Below, one piece after another: positions 1-11,036 of a stretch of DNA of 53,610 nt. How positions within the stretch are numbered: position 1 is the stretch's first letter; each line of letters opens with the position of its first letter. Source of the DNA: Thecamonas trahens ATCC 50062 (taxonomy: Eukaryota > Apusozoa > Apusomonadida > Apusomonadidae); contig NW_013657638.1 of the NCBI RefSeq assembly GCF_000142905.1, positions 172,713-226,322 of the forward strand, read 5' to 3'. The notes beneath the pieces were generated by a model. It saw only the letters and a program-made list of their open reading frames with translations, made no database searches and had not been told where the DNA came from. A program made the translations under genes and the position numbers.

Positions 1-19
1 CCCCCCTTCCCCCCAATAC

Positions 20-3000
20 ATGCCCACCTCGGACAGGGCGGGACAACCGCCTCGTTCACCAACCTCCTCCCGCCCGCCGCACTCGCCTACAGCTGCCCGT
101 CCGCCGCGTCCTGCCCGCTCGCCTGAGGCTACTCCACGGGCAGGATCGGGATCATGCGAGTTGTCAGTCGTCTTGCCCTCGGTCTCCTCGGTCGCTCCGG
201 ATGATTCGCCGTCGGCCATGTCGTTCATCCCGTCGAGTCCCGCTCGCGCCTCGCCTGCACCCATGCCCCGATCCAAGCTCCGCCTCTCCTACACCCGTGA
301 CTCGGCGCCATCATCGTCCTCATCGTCCTCGTCCTCGCCAGCATCATCCTCCTCGTCGTCGGCACTGTCGTCGTCGCCGAACGCTAATGCTGCTGGCGCA
401 TCTGCTGCCGGTGAGGGCGGCACAGCCATGGACTTCCTGCAGACAGAGTATCCCAGCTCCGATTCGTCGCCACCCGACTCACCAACCACGCCGCATTCGG
501 CCCGGGTCAGCACGGCGATGGCGCTGGAAGCAGTCGCTGCTGCTTCGGCCTCGCCATCCAAGAGTCCCAAGCCGCACCACCTTCAGCTTCCCGGGAGCAT
601 CGCAACTGATTCTGCGGGCTCCCAGGAGAGGGACCGCCAGTCGGCGGCTGTTGCTGCCAAGCCGCGGCGGTCAGCGACGAGCCTCAGTCCACGCGCGCAC
701 CACGGTGCATCCGGCAGCAGCAGCAGCAGTCGTGAGCCGCAACCGCGAGCTGTGCCCGATCCGGACCAGGCGCCGCTGAAAGACCGACCCGAGGCGGTTT
801 CGACGTTGTCGACAGGCCGGTCGTCGTCGTCGTCGATGGTGTTTATGAAGGACTTGCCAGGCGTCGAAGGCTGGGACGACGAAGAGTACGGCTCGATGTT
901 CCGAGTCCCCCACAAATGGGTCATCCATCCCAACCACCCGTGGCGGCAGGCGTTTGACGCAGTTATGGCGGTTGTCCTCGTATACATGGTCCTCATCATT
1001 CCGTTCCGCGTCTGCTTCTCGGTCGAGGCCACGGGCTTCTTCTTTATCATGGAGACCACCATGGACTTTTTCTTCATTGTCGACATTGTCTTCAACTTTC
1101 GCACCGCCTACTTTTCCTCGCGCAACGTGCTCATCTACGAGCCGCGAGCCATTGCGCAGCACTACCTCAAGACCTGGTTTGTCGTCGACTTTATTTCGGC
1201 CTTTCCCATCGATCTCTTTGCGCTGCTCTTCCTCGGCGGCTCGGGTACCTCGCAGCGAAACTTGCTGCGGGTGCCCAAGATTGTGCGCATGATCCGACTC
1301 GCCCGTCTTGTCCGACTCTTGCGTATTTTCCGGCTCTCGCGGCTGTACCGCAAGTTCCAGTCGCACGTTGACGTCAACTCGGCCGTCTTTCGGCTCATCA
1401 AGCTGTTTGTCATGATTGTTGTGCTTGCTCACTTTCTCGCCTGCTTCTTCTTCCTCACTGCTGTCCTCGAACCGGCGTCCGCCCAGACCTGGGTCCGCAT
1501 CTACGGCATCGAAGACTCTTACGTCTTTAACCAGTACGTCACCTCGTACTACTGGGCTATCCAGACTGTGGCCTCACTCGGTCTCGGCGACATTGTGCCG
1601 GGAACCACCGTCGAGCAAGTCTTTGTCATCTTCTCCATCACCCTCGGCGTCGGCGCCTACTCGTACGCCGTCGGTTCGACCTCGTTCCTCGTCCAGCACA
1701 TGGCCCACAACCCGGTCCAGGAAAAAATCGACGCTGTCAACAACTACATGCGCTACCGGCAGCTGCCGAACGTCATGCAGGTTGCCATCCGCGAGCACTA
1801 CCTCTTTGCATGGCAGCGCCACCACGCCGTCCGCAACGAAGACCGCATCCTCTCGGAGCTCTCGGGCTCGCTCCGGACACAGGTCGCCCTCTTCCTCCAT
1901 CGCGAGATCCTGGCCTCGGTCAACCTCTTTGACGGCTGCTCGGCCTCGTTCATCACCGAGCTCATTGCTCGGCTGCGCCCACAGGCCGCTGCGCCTGGCG
2001 AGGTCATTGTCCGCCAGGGCGAGCTCGGTGACCGCATGTTTGTCATCATCGCCGGAAAGGTCGAGGTCGTCACCGCAGACGGCTCGGTCGTGCTCGCCAC
2101 TCTCGGCCAGGGCGCGTACTTTGGCGAAGCCGCGCTTGTCGATGACACCACTGTCCGCTCCGCCACCATCCGTGCCCTCACCTACTGCGACCTCGACATG
2201 CTCACCCGGACCGACTTTGTCCAAATCCTTGTCCAGCACCCGGACGAGATCGAGTCACTCTCCATTGTCCGACAGGCCAACGTGCGCAAGCAGATGCAGC
2301 GGACACTGGAGATCGCCCGTGCCTCGCCGGCCGGCGCGCAGCTGAGGACCACTGCGAGCCTCAACATGCACGCCTCGCTCAGCACCGCCGCCCGCCACTC
2401 GGGCTCGTCGGTGTCGATGTACAACACCGGCGATCACGGCTCACCGATGGGCCTCACCACCTCGTTCCGTACCCCGCCACGCTCGCCCGCCCAGCACGGC
2501 CTCGCAAGTGGCAAGAGTCCGTCGGGCGCCAACCTCGCCACCCTCCACCTCGACCTCTCCAACATGCGACGCGACTCGCTCTCCACCTTTGTCGACAAGA
2601 ACGCCCATCGCATGCCCGGCTTTGTCGTCTCTGTTCTGGAAAACGAAGGCGACGCCGGTCACGAGACGGCCACTGGCACGCCGCGCGCTGGTTCATCGCG
2701 CCGCGGCTCCGTCTCTACCTCGCGGAGGCTCTCTGTCGATGCTGCGCGCCGCTCATCGCTCTCCATCATGGCCTCACGCGCGCGCTCGTCCAAGGGCAAC
2801 GTGGCCGATTACGCTGTCAACGGCCAAACCCTCCGCCTCGCCGTCTCGATGGAGCCCGAGTCGCCAGGTGCTGCCCCACCTATGCCGCGCCTGGTGGCCG
2901 TCGCCATGTCCGTCGGTCAATCGCCGACCATGGGCGCCTTCCGCGCTCTTATTGCCCGCCGCCTCGAAGTCCCACTGCACGCCCTCGGTGCCCTCTACGT

Positions 3001-3265
3001 CGAGTCACGCTCCGTCGGCGGCAGTGTACAGGAGCAGCCCATCGAGACCATGGTCGACATCCTCGGCCTTGCCGAGCTCACCCGCCTCTTTGTCCGCCGC
3101 AGGCTCCACGCCCGCCACGTCACCGGCGGCTCGTCGCAAACCGGCACACCACGCGGCACCCCGCCGACGCACTCGTCCTACCGCACCCGTCGGGGCTCCA
3201 ATCCCAGCGTTCCCTCTTCCAGTGCCATCTCGCGCACTCCTCCAGGATCCCTTCCTCGGCGATGA
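20..3265 (+). CDS. Voltage-gated-like cation channel with cyclic-nucleotide-binding domain (CNG/HCN/EAG superfamily)
   Basis: Predicted plasma-membrane channel of the six-transmembrane CNBD family, 1,081 aa from the first ATG. The first roughly 275 residues are Ser/Pro/Ala-rich and low complexity, so the true start could be an internal Met (for example nt 218). S1 lies near residues 311-333. S4 (417-445) has Arg about every third residue, as in a voltage sensor. The pore helix and filter read T-V-A-S-L-G-L-G-D at 516-524, a K+-channel-like signature with Leu in place of the usual Tyr/Phe. The CNBD covers about 635-740 and keeps the phosphate-binding cassette F701-G702-E703-A-A-L followed by R-S-A-T, so cyclic-nucleotide binding is plausible. 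The tail (about 760-1081) is Ser/Arg-rich; residues near 930-1020 could form a small ubiquitin-like fold, but this is a guess. The family call is firm; ligand, ion selectivity and start are not. Confidence 0.9.
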   Translation: MPTSDRAGQPPRSPTSSRPPHSPTAARPPRPARSPEATPRAGSGSCELSVVLPSVSSVAPDDSPSAMSFIPSSPARASPAPMPRSKLRLSYTRDSAPSSSSSSSSSPASSSSSSALSSSPNANAAGASAAGEGGTAMDFLQTEYPSSDSSPPDSPTTPHSARVSTAMALEAVAAASASPSKSPKPHHLQLPGSIATDSAGSQERDRQSAAVAAKPRRSATSLSPRAHHGASGSSSSSREPQPRAVPDPDQAPLKDRPEAVSTLSTGRSSSSSMVFMKDLPGVEGWDDEEYGSMFRVPHKWVIHPNHPWRQAFDAVMAVVLVYMVLIIPFRVCFSVEATGFFFIMETTMDFFFIVDIVFNFRTAYFSSRNVLIYEPRAIAQHYLKTWFVVDFISAFPIDLFALLFLGGSGTSQRNLLRVPKIVRMIRLARLVRLLRIFRLSRLYRKFQSHVDVNSAVFRLIKLFVMIVVLAHFLACFFFLTAVLEPASAQTWVRIYGIEDSYVFNQYVTSYYWAIQTVASLGLGDIVPGTTVEQVFVIFSITLGVGAYSYAVGSTSFLVQHMAHNPVQEKIDAVNNYMRYRQLPNVMQVAIREHYLFAWQRHHAVRNEDRILSELSGSLRTQVALFLHREILASVNLFDGCSASFITELIARLRPQAAAPGEVIVRQGELGDRMFVIIAGKVEVVTADGSVVLATLGQGAYFGEAALVDDTTVRSATIRALTYCDLDMLTRTDFVQILVQHPDEIESLSIVRQANVRKQMQRTLEIARASPAGAQLRTTASLNMHASLSTAARHSGSSVSMYNTGDHGSPMGLTTSFRTPPRSPAQHGLASGKSPSGANLATLHLDLSNMRRDSLSTFVDKNAHRMPGFVVSVLENEGDAGHETATGTPRAGSSRRGSVSTSRRLSVDAARRSSLSIMASRARSSKGNVADYAVNGQTLRLAVSMEPESPGAAPPMPRLVAVAMSVGQSPTMGAFRALIARRLEVPLHALGALYVESRSVGGSVQEQPIETMVDILGLAELTRLFVRRRLHARHVTGGSSQTGTPRGTPPTHSSYRTRRGSNPSVPSSSAISRTPPGSLPRR

Positions 3266-3434
3266 CCCCGCCCCGCGCCCATCCCGCCCCGCGCCCCATC
3301 CCGCGTCGGCCCAAAGAAATGACACAAGAGCCATCCATCCAGCAGCGGCTTCCCCCCGCTCAGCCACCGTTCCGTCACGGCGACACAGCCTTCATTCGAC
3401 TACCTCCGCCAGAGTCAGCACCCGCCAGCCGGCA

Positions 3435-3464
3435 CAGCCACAGCCACAGCCACAGCCACAGCCA
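3435..3464. repeat. (CAGCCA)5 hexanucleotide microsatellite
   Basis: Five perfect CAGCCA units lie 18 nt upstream of the ELO elongase start codon, in the 217-nt spacer after the channel gene. The rest of the spacer is C-rich and shows no further gene. Confidence 0.9.
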
Positions 3465-3482
3465 CCACACACCCCTCCCGCC

Positions 3483-4391
3483 ATGACCCAAGAGGCACTC
3501 TCGTCATGGCCGTCGGGCGACGGGACAACAGCCGGGTGTGGACACGCCATCCATGCACAAGTCTACGACGCCTGGCCATGGACACGGGTCCTGTACACAA
3601 AGTGGGAGCTGGAGTTTGATGGCATTGCTGCCTCGGCGGCTGCGGGCGAGCACTACCTCTGGTTGATGGCTGTATTCATTCCTGGTTATCTGCTGGCCAT
3701 CGTCATCGGTAAGGCCATCATGGCTAACCGCTCACCCTTTAGCCTCAAGACCGCTCTCATTGCTTGGAACGCAGGCCTGGCTCTGTTCTCGGCCATCGGG
3801 GCTGCCAGACTGCTGCCACACTTGGCCATGATGATCTCGCATCGTGGGCTCTACTTTGCTGTCTGTGCAGAGCCGAAGAACTCGTATGGGCTCGGCGCAT
3901 CGGGACTGTGGACCTTCTTCTTCATCTACTCGAAGATCCCTGAGCTGGTGGACACGGCCTTTATCATCCTCCGCAAGAAGAAGCTCCTCTTCCTGCACTA
4001 CTACCACCACTGCACCGTCCTTGCCTACTGCCTCCACTCGTACGCCACAACTGCAGCCCCAGGCCTCTGGTTTGCCTCGCTCAATCTCTTTGTACATGCT
4101 ATCATGTACTCGTATTATGCTCTCGCCGCCGCGGGCCATCGCCCCTCGTGGGCCATCGCCGTCACCATTCTGCAGATTGTCCAGATGGTGGTGGGCATGT
4201 CGCTCGCCGCTGCTGTCGCCTACTTCTGGTCACTCAACAAGCCCTGTCACCAGGCCCCGTCCAACATGATCGCCGGCCTCGCCATGTATGCCTCTTACTT
4301 TGTCCTCTTCTTTATCTTCTTCCTTCACCGCTACGTCACCGGCGGCAGCAGCTCCAAGGAAAAGCCTTCGGCAAAGCCCAAGGCTGAGTAA
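3483..4391 (+). CDS. ELO-family very-long-chain fatty acid elongase (3-ketoacyl-CoA synthase)
   Basis: 302-aa polytopic ER enzyme expected to condense malonyl-CoA with acyl-CoA. The frame is open far upstream inside the channel gene, but homology begins only at the ATG at 3483. Family signatures are present in order: K-I-P-E-L-V-D-T at 151-158, the histidine box H-Y-Y-H-H at 172-176, and N-L-F-V-H-A-I-M-Y-S-Y-Y at 201-212. Several hydrophobic spans surround them. The protein ends K-P-K-A-E, which fits the KxKxx ER-retrieval signal. The overall pattern resembles the ELOVL3/6 and yeast ELO branch, but chain-length specificity cannot be read from sequence. It is tail-to-tail with the RNA helicase gene; only 23 nt separate the two stop codons. 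Confidence 0.93.
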   Translation: MTQEALSSWPSGDGTTAGCGHAIHAQVYDAWPWTRVLYTKWELEFDGIAASAAAGEHYLWLMAVFIPGYLLAIVIGKAIMANRSPFSLKTALIAWNAGLALFSAIGAARLLPHLAMMISHRGLYFAVCAEPKNSYGLGASGLWTFFFIYSKIPELVDTAFIILRKKKLLFLHYYHHCTVLAYCLHSYATTAAPGLWFASLNLFVHAIMYSYYALAAAGHRPSWAIAVTILQIVQMVVGMSLAAAVAYFWSLNKPCHQAPSNMIAGLAMYASYFVLFFIFFLHRYVTGGSSSKEKPSAKPKAE

Positions 4392-4414
4392 AGCTATCCA
4401 GCGGCTCGGCAAGA

Positions 4415-7400
4415 CTACACCGACGACGACGGCTCGTTGGTAAAGAGGCCGACAATGACCTCGACAATGGGCGCCCGGTCAATCGGCACGTGCGGCTCGG
4501 CAATCTTGAGGTCGAGCAGCCGGTTGAGCTCAGCCCGGAGCGAGCGGAAGAGAATCGAGACCTTGGCCGGAGCCTTGAGACGGAGCCACGAGTCGACCGT
4601 GAGGTGCGACTTTTCGTGGTGGACTTCGATCTTGCCGCCAAACAGGAGTAGCGCGTACGGCGAGACCATCATGGCGTCGCGGAGGAAGATCCGCGAGGTC
4701 TTGACCTTGTTAAAGTACGCCACAAACGGGTGCTCCCACCGGTCGTTGGAGAAGAGGAGCGACGACGGGTGGAGGAAGACCCGGCCCTCTGCCTTGGAGA
4801 AGAGCCGAATGGCCTTGGCATCGTACTTTTCCTTGACAATCACGCCCGACGTCGTCTCGGTGTACTCCTTGTCCGGATGCTTGACCTTGACAATCCGCGG
4901 GTAGAGCCCGCCAGCAAGCACCGCCGCAACCATGCGGTCGTTGCCCGCGTACCGGTTGAGGTCGGCTCCCGACTCGCCAAAGCCCATGTCACGGAGTACC
5001 CGCGCGAGCTTGTGCTTCATCGCCCGTACCGACCGCATGCCGTTGGCCGAGAGATAGTTCTCGCCGCAGAACCGCTTCGCCGCTGCCGAGCCCGACCCGT
5101 TCTGGATCCGCTCCCACTCCGAGTACGCGTTGGCGACCGAGAGCAGGTCCGACTTGCCGCGCAGGAACTTGGCGTGGGCCGCCGACGCCGCCTCGCGCTC
5201 CTCAAACGGCGAGAAGAAGAGCGACCGCTCCCCGAGCGTCGCTGCCACCGTGAGAATCGGGTCGAGGCACGAGAAGAGCGCGCCGTAGAGAAGAACCTTG
5301 CCCACCACCACGTCCAGTGGCAGCATCGCTAGCAGCCGGCCAAGCGCCGTGATGCGGTCTTCGTCCTCCTGCTCCAGCGCAGAAATGTCCTGCAGGAACT
5401 TGATGGCGTGGTTGACTGCGTCAGCCTCGGGCGGCTCGATGGCGTCGGCGAGCACGCCGCGGATCGAGCCCATAAACTCGAGCGACTTGATCTGGAGGCA
5501 AAGGTTCTCCAGTGGCGTCCGCTGGATCTCGGGTACCTGCTGTGGGAGCATCTTGCCGAACCGCCCCTTGGAGTAGACGCGGAAGCACATGCCCGGCTGG
5601 ACACGCCCGGCACGCCCGGCACGCTGGTTGGCGCCGGCTTGTGAGACCCAGGTCGTGACAAGCTCCTGCATCATGGCCGACGCATCGTACTGCGTCTCTT
5701 TGACCTTGCCGGTGTCGATAACGTAGACTACGTCGTCGATGGTCAGCGAGGTCTCGGCAATGTTGGTCGAGACTACAATCTTGCGCACGCCCGACGGCGG
5801 CCGGTCAAAGATGGCCGACTGCGCTGCCGACGGGAGCGAGGAGTGGAGCGCGTGGATGCTGTGCCGCCGCGAGCCGCTCGCCCGCCGCAATCGTTCGGTG
5901 ATGCCACGCACAAGCTTGGAAATCTCCGCCATACCCGGCATGAAAATGAGGATTGCGCCCTCGCCGTACGACTCGTCGATGTGGACCACCAGCCGCTCGA
6001 GGAGCTCGTAGTTGATCTCGTCGTCGTTGTAGTTGGCGATCTTGGCCGCCGTCGACGACCCGTTGCGTGCGCTCGCCGACGCCGAGTCTGACGCAGCAGC
6101 CGCGTCGGCAGCCTCGGCCGCCGACGTGCCCTTGAGCGCCGGACGCGCCTTGGACGAGCCCTTGCGTCGGTCCTTCTTCTTGATCACGTACCCGGTGGCG
6201 TCGACCACGGTGTCGAGATACACAATATCGACCGGGAACGTCCGCCCCGGAATAGACAGTACAGGCACTCCGCCAAAGTAGTCCGAGAACAGCTCGGCGT
6301 TGAGCGTGGCGGACATGAGCACAATCTTGAGGTCCGGACGCGCCACAAGCAGCTTGCGCAGGATAATGAGCAGAAAGTCGGACTGAACCGACCGCTCGTG
6401 GACCTCATCGACCATGATGTGCGAGACCGAGTCGAGCCGCGGATCGCCCTGCAAGTACCGCAGCAGAATGCCGGTGGTGCAGAACAGAAGCCGAGTCTCC
6501 TTGGAGAACTTGGTCTCCAGCCGGATGTGGTAACCGACTTCGGTCCCGAGCTTCGAGTCACGCTCCTTGGCGACACGGTCGGCGACGCCAATGGCCGCCA
6601 GCCGCCGTGGCTGCGTGCAGATGATACGGGTCGCCGCCCCGCGACCCGACTGGATGGCGTCGTCGAGGACAAGCTGGGGGATCTGGGTCGTTTTGCCGCA
6701 ACCCGTTGCACCGGAAATGACCACGACGGACGACGAGTTAATGGCCGAGACCACCTCGTCTTTGGCCTTGTAAGCCGGCAGCTGCTTGCGGAACTTGACC
6801 ATGGTCTTGTACTTGGAGCTCGACTTGGCCTTGGCATCCATCGCCGCCTTGATCTTGCGCGACTCGGCAGCCACCGCCTTGCTGCGTCCCCTCGCCAGCG
6901 ACGGCCACATCGACGTTGTCCCGCGCCCGCTCCGCCCGCTCCGCTTGCTCTTCCGCCGAGACCGGTGCATGACAGCCTCGTCGTCGGGTTCGCCGTCCTC
7001 GGGCCGGGCAAAGCCGAGGTCGGCAAAGTCGAGCGGAGTGCTGGCACCCGGCCCGTCGCCCCCTCCGCCGCTCGCTGCAGCTGCAGCCGCAATAGCCGAT
7101 GCCCCGGCAGACACCTCGTCGTCGCCGTCATCAAAGCCGAGCTCGGCATTGAGCGACGAGACAGACGCCGCCGCCAGCAGGTTGTCCCACTCGTCCTCGA
7201 TCCAGCCAACAAGGTCGTAGATCAGCGGGCCACCGAGGAGCTCGGCAGCATGGGCTGCTACCTTGCGCACGACGTGGGTCGAGACTTCCGGTTTGAGATC
7301 GGAGTTGAGGACAAGGAGCGATGGCAGGTCGTGCGGGTAGTTGAGGCCGGGGTGGAACCAGACAAGGAGCCGGGTACCCGAGTCAAGGTCGAGCTCCCAT

Positions 7401-9120
7401 CGGTCGTGGGCAAGCGCGCGGAACCGTGTGTCGTAGATCGACTCGAGAACGGTGGCCTCGTCGGCAATCGGATCGGTGTCGTCGTCGCTACTGTCCGATA
7501 CCGCCGCCGCCACCGCAGCGGCGGTGGCAATGGCCTGGTGGGTCGCAGTGGACCACACGTGGTTCCGCATGTACGCTTGGACGGTGGCGTCAATGAGTCG
7601 CGGCAGAGCGTCTTCGGCCTCGGCGCCAGCTGCCGACATTGCAGCTTCGGCGGAAGCAAGCGCAGTCGCGAGTGGCTCGCGCTCAAAGAACGAGTCCATC
7701 CCGCCCATCAGGTACTGCTGGGCAGCCGAGAGCATGTCCGTGTCGGGCGCGGGAGTGGCGGTCCGCGACGACGAGGTCGACGAGGCCGCGCCTGAGCTTC
7801 GGCCTGCGCGAGTCGTCCCATCCTTGGCCAGCTTGACCTTGTCAGCCGCAGTGATGACTTTGATACCGCGCTTGGGCGCGTACTGCTCGGGCAGCAGGTC
7901 GTCGGCGACGTTCATGATGAGCCAGTCGCGGAGGACGTCAAAGTCGTTGGAGCAGGCAGCAGCGCGAGCCGAGGTGACGAGCTCGATGCCAAAGCCGAGC
8001 TTGGCCAGCTTGCGCTCGACAGCTTGCGGAAGCTCTGGTAGCTCGGCCAAGCTCTGCGACGAGGCTGCCGAAGCGTCGGCGTCCCACCACGCATTGGAAG
8101 CGCTCGAAGAGAGAGTGGACTCGATAGAAGCTTGGGCCTCGGCCGAGAGCAGGACTCGCGGGAGCGCGTCCTCGAGCTTGCGAGCGCGGATCTCGGCCTC
8201 GCGGCGGCGCTCAAGGCTCTGCTCCTTGCGCTGCTGATGGATCTCGTTGCGCGCCTCCTCGTCCTTGAGCGAGGACCAGAACTTCTGGAACTTGGGCTCG
8301 AGCGACCGCTGGACATTGGTCTGCCCTAGTAGAGCGTGGAGGCCCATGACCGCCGTGTAGTGTTTGGCCTCGGCGAACGACGGGTACGACTCGGGCGTGC
8401 AGAAAGTCCGCGACTTGCCGCCCGAGTCTTTGAGGATGAGCCTGCAGCGATGCCAGCCACCCGAGCCCTCACCTTCATCGCGATCGCCGCCCTTTCTGCT
8501 GCCCTTGCCCTTACCCTTACCGCTGCCATTGCCATTGCCACTGCCTTTGCTGCTGCCGGTGCTCCTCGTGGCCGATGCTGGGGCCGAGCTTGCCTGCTGG
8601 GCGTTCTTGGGCGGCCGAGCGCGGGCGCGCTTAAAGTACGGCTTGTCGAGCTTCTTCTTCTGACAGTACTCGTTAAGGAGCGAGACAGGCGATGGGCCCA
8701 TGAACTTGGGCTTCTTCTTCTCTGCCGCCGAGCCAGCACGGCCGCCTTTGGCCGACGCAGCCTTGCCCTTGCCCGAGCTGGCTTTGCTCCCCTTCTTGCC
8801 CTTGCCCGCGCCGGCAGCTTCCTGGTCAGCCTCCCACTGCGCACGTGCTGCCTTTTCCTTCTGCTCCCGCTTGTACCGCGCGAGTTCCTTCTTGGACATG
8901 TTGGCCACCCGTTCCTGGTCGACGTGAAGGGGGGCTACGGTGAGTTCCGCGGTGGGATGCGAGGCGGGCGGGGAGAGGAGGGGGGGGGGGGGGGATGAAG
9001 AAGGTCGCAGATAGGAGAACGTACCTTTTCCTTGCGGGCAGCTTCTTCTTCGCGGTGCTTGTCGCGGGCGTTTGATCTTTGTGCCGCCCGTACCCGCCGG
9101 GCCCGTTTTCCACCTGGCAT
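4415..9120 (-). CDS. DEAH-box RNA helicase, DHX57/DHX29-like, with UBA and RWD domains (two exons)
   Basis: Predicted 1,531-aa ATP-dependent RNA helicase. I join exon 1 (9025-9120) to exon 2 (4415-8914); the large ORF itself begins only with GTG. If exon 1 is wrong, the first in-frame ATG is at 8899. Order of domains: Lys/Ala-rich N-terminus; dsRBD-like segment about 105-200; UBA-like segment (K-L-A-K-L-G-F-G then D-W-L); RWD domain about 514-615; helicase core with Walker A G-A-T-G-C-G-K-T-T from 767, D-E-V-H box at 868, S-A-T motif, and Q-R-A-G-R-A-G-R motif VI from 1129; then HA2 and OB-fold regions. UBA plus RWD plus DEAH is the DHX57/yeast YLR419W arrangement. I see no CCCH zinc finger like that of animal DHX57. 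It probably acts in translation or RNA remodelling in the cytoplasm; that role is inferred from the family. Confidence 0.9.
8915..9024 (-). other. Intron in DHX57-like gene (110 nt)
   Basis: On the coding strand it runs GTACGTTC ... GACCAG and joins exons in phase 0, giving K-E-K/E-R-V-A-N-M. A C15 tract (8980-8994 as G on the + strand) lies inside. The acceptor was chosen by frame; a nearer CCGTAG would break the frame. Confidence 0.6.
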
Positions 9121-9198
9121 GTGTGCGTGGGTGTGACGACGAGTGGTGGTTGCCGGCAAAGACCTTTGGGCTAGGTGTGGGTGTGGGGACGGCCGGAG

Positions 9199-11036
9199 CT
9201 AGGCCGAGAGCAACGGACGAGTCTCGGATTCTGCTTGTGTGTCGTCATCGCCGGGCCCGCGGCAGCGCTGGACTGCCTTGGTGATGGCCGGGATGCCCTT
9301 GACGAGAAAGACGATAACGCCGATGTTGACGGCTATGGTGATGGTGCGGGCGGTGGAAGGCGAGACCTTACAGACGATGGCGAGGTTGAGGAAGAAGGGG
9401 ATGGCAAAGAAGGCAGCTTGCCAGCCGATGAGGCCAAAGATCATGGCGGTGAAGGAGCGGAGATAGACGCGCGCAACGTGGCCAAAAGTATGCCGTGGAG
9501 CTTCATCCGCGAGTACATGTCCAGCAGGTGGATGTACTCGAATAGCGGGACCGAGGCGCAAAAGCCGACAATCATGCTCGAGTATTGCACGTCGTAAGGA
9601 AGGCGGCGCGGATGGTGGAGCTCGTGAAAGTATGCGCCGGTGACGACGATGCAAAGAGCAAAGAAGCCCATGTCAAAGACGAACGCGCCGAGAAAGGCCA
9701 GTCGAGAGGCGAGCGGAATGTGGAAGAACGAGGCGACCGCCATGTCGAGAGCGGCCGACGACGGAAAGAGCTCCCATCCGTCGTCGTCGGCCGTCGGGAG
9801 CGAGTTGGTCGACAGGTTGGCCGACGCGGGCTCGTTGAGCGAGCCAAACGGCGATGCCGGTGAGAGCCGCGACCGCGAGCCCGGAGTGTACAACTGCGAT
9901 CGCGGGCGTGAGCGCAAGATCGCTGACGACGTGTCGTCTAGCGATTTGGTGCACACAATGTACTTGGCCGACTTGTACGAGAACCGAAACGTGTCATCCG
10001 AGACAATGACCGAGCCGTAGCCGACAGTGTTGGCAAGATGGAGCGCGACCTGGACAGCCCGTGACGTAAAGTCGATGAGGATCCAGCGACCACCAGGGCG
10101 GAGGACCCGCTTGATCTCCTGAAAGATGGTGGCGCCGGCGGCGAGGCGCTTGGCGTCCTTGTCGAATGCAGTGCCGAGCTTGAGAAGGAGGAACGGCGTA
10201 AAGACAAGGTCCATCGAGCCTGAATCGTACGGAAGTGCATCCCGGTACGAGAGTGGGACGTCAGTGACCTTGAGGGTGGCGTCGAGACCCTCGCGGCGGA
10301 CGTTTTCTTTGGCCCAGGCGTGAGTCGTGGCTGACGCCCACGCGTCGGCGGCGATGATCTTGAGCCGCCGCGGGCGCGAGGGCAGCGAATTGTCGCTCTG
10401 CAGCAGCCGGCGCGCCGACCAGTTCGAGAGGCCCGCGGCGACGTCCGAGACAGAGTCACTCTCCGACTCGTCGGCCAGCGGAGCCGGATCGTCGGGCGAT
10501 CGCGGGATGGCGCCGAGCGTCTTGGCGACGCGGACAGCAAAGCCGGCGCGGCCAGTGGGAAAGACAAGAGCGCGGGTAAGCGGCTTGACCTCTGCAAATG
10601 GTGCCGAAGCCATAAACTTGTCGATGGCAGCGGCGCGGACGGTGAAAAAGGTGATGACGATGGCCAGAATGATGGTGTCGACCACAAGCTGGAGGAACGG
10701 GATCTGCGGCGCAAAGGTGCAGGCCAGCTCGACATCGTAGTCGTGATAAAAGTAGAAGAGCGCCACAGGCGGGAGCGAGATGATGAACGAGAGCGCCGAG
10801 AGGGTGCGAACAATGGGAGCGACTGAGATGCCGTACTTTGGTGGGAGGCGATGCGAGCCGGGAGCGTGTGATGGCCCACGCATGTCAGCTACGGTCATAG
10901 CCACAAAGAGGACGACCATGAGCGACATGGAGGCGAGATGAACCACCACAGGCACAGGGAACCACGAGAGGTTCTTGCCATACCCTGCCACACTCTCCAC
11001 ACATGTCCGTCCCACCGTCGGGCACTCGGAGCTCAT
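9199..11036 (-). CDS. Polytopic membrane protein with class I methyltransferase-like domain (one frame break)
   Basis: I read 612 aa from ATG 11036 to stop 9199, allowing one missing T in the TTTT run at 9484-9487. Without it the frame ends at 9441 and loses two hydrophobic helices that are open in the next frame. There are two to three N-terminal membrane spans (about 18-45 and 80-140) and four or more C-terminal spans (from about 420). The cytosolic middle (about 222-360) looks like a Methyltransf_11 fold: A-A-D-A-W, then D-A-L-P-Y-D-S-G-S-M-D-L-V, then E-I-K-R-V-L-R-P-G-G-R-W-I-L. No GxGxG SAM-binding loop is evident before the first of these. Substrate and pathway are unknown. The upstream frame stays open to 11204 through a G-rich stretch that I treat as 5' UTR or intron. 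Confidence 0.7.

Noticed and set aside
2508-3482. N-terminal extension of the elongase ORF into the channel gene
   Set aside because: Overlaps channel coding sequence in another frame; ELO homology begins after 3483.
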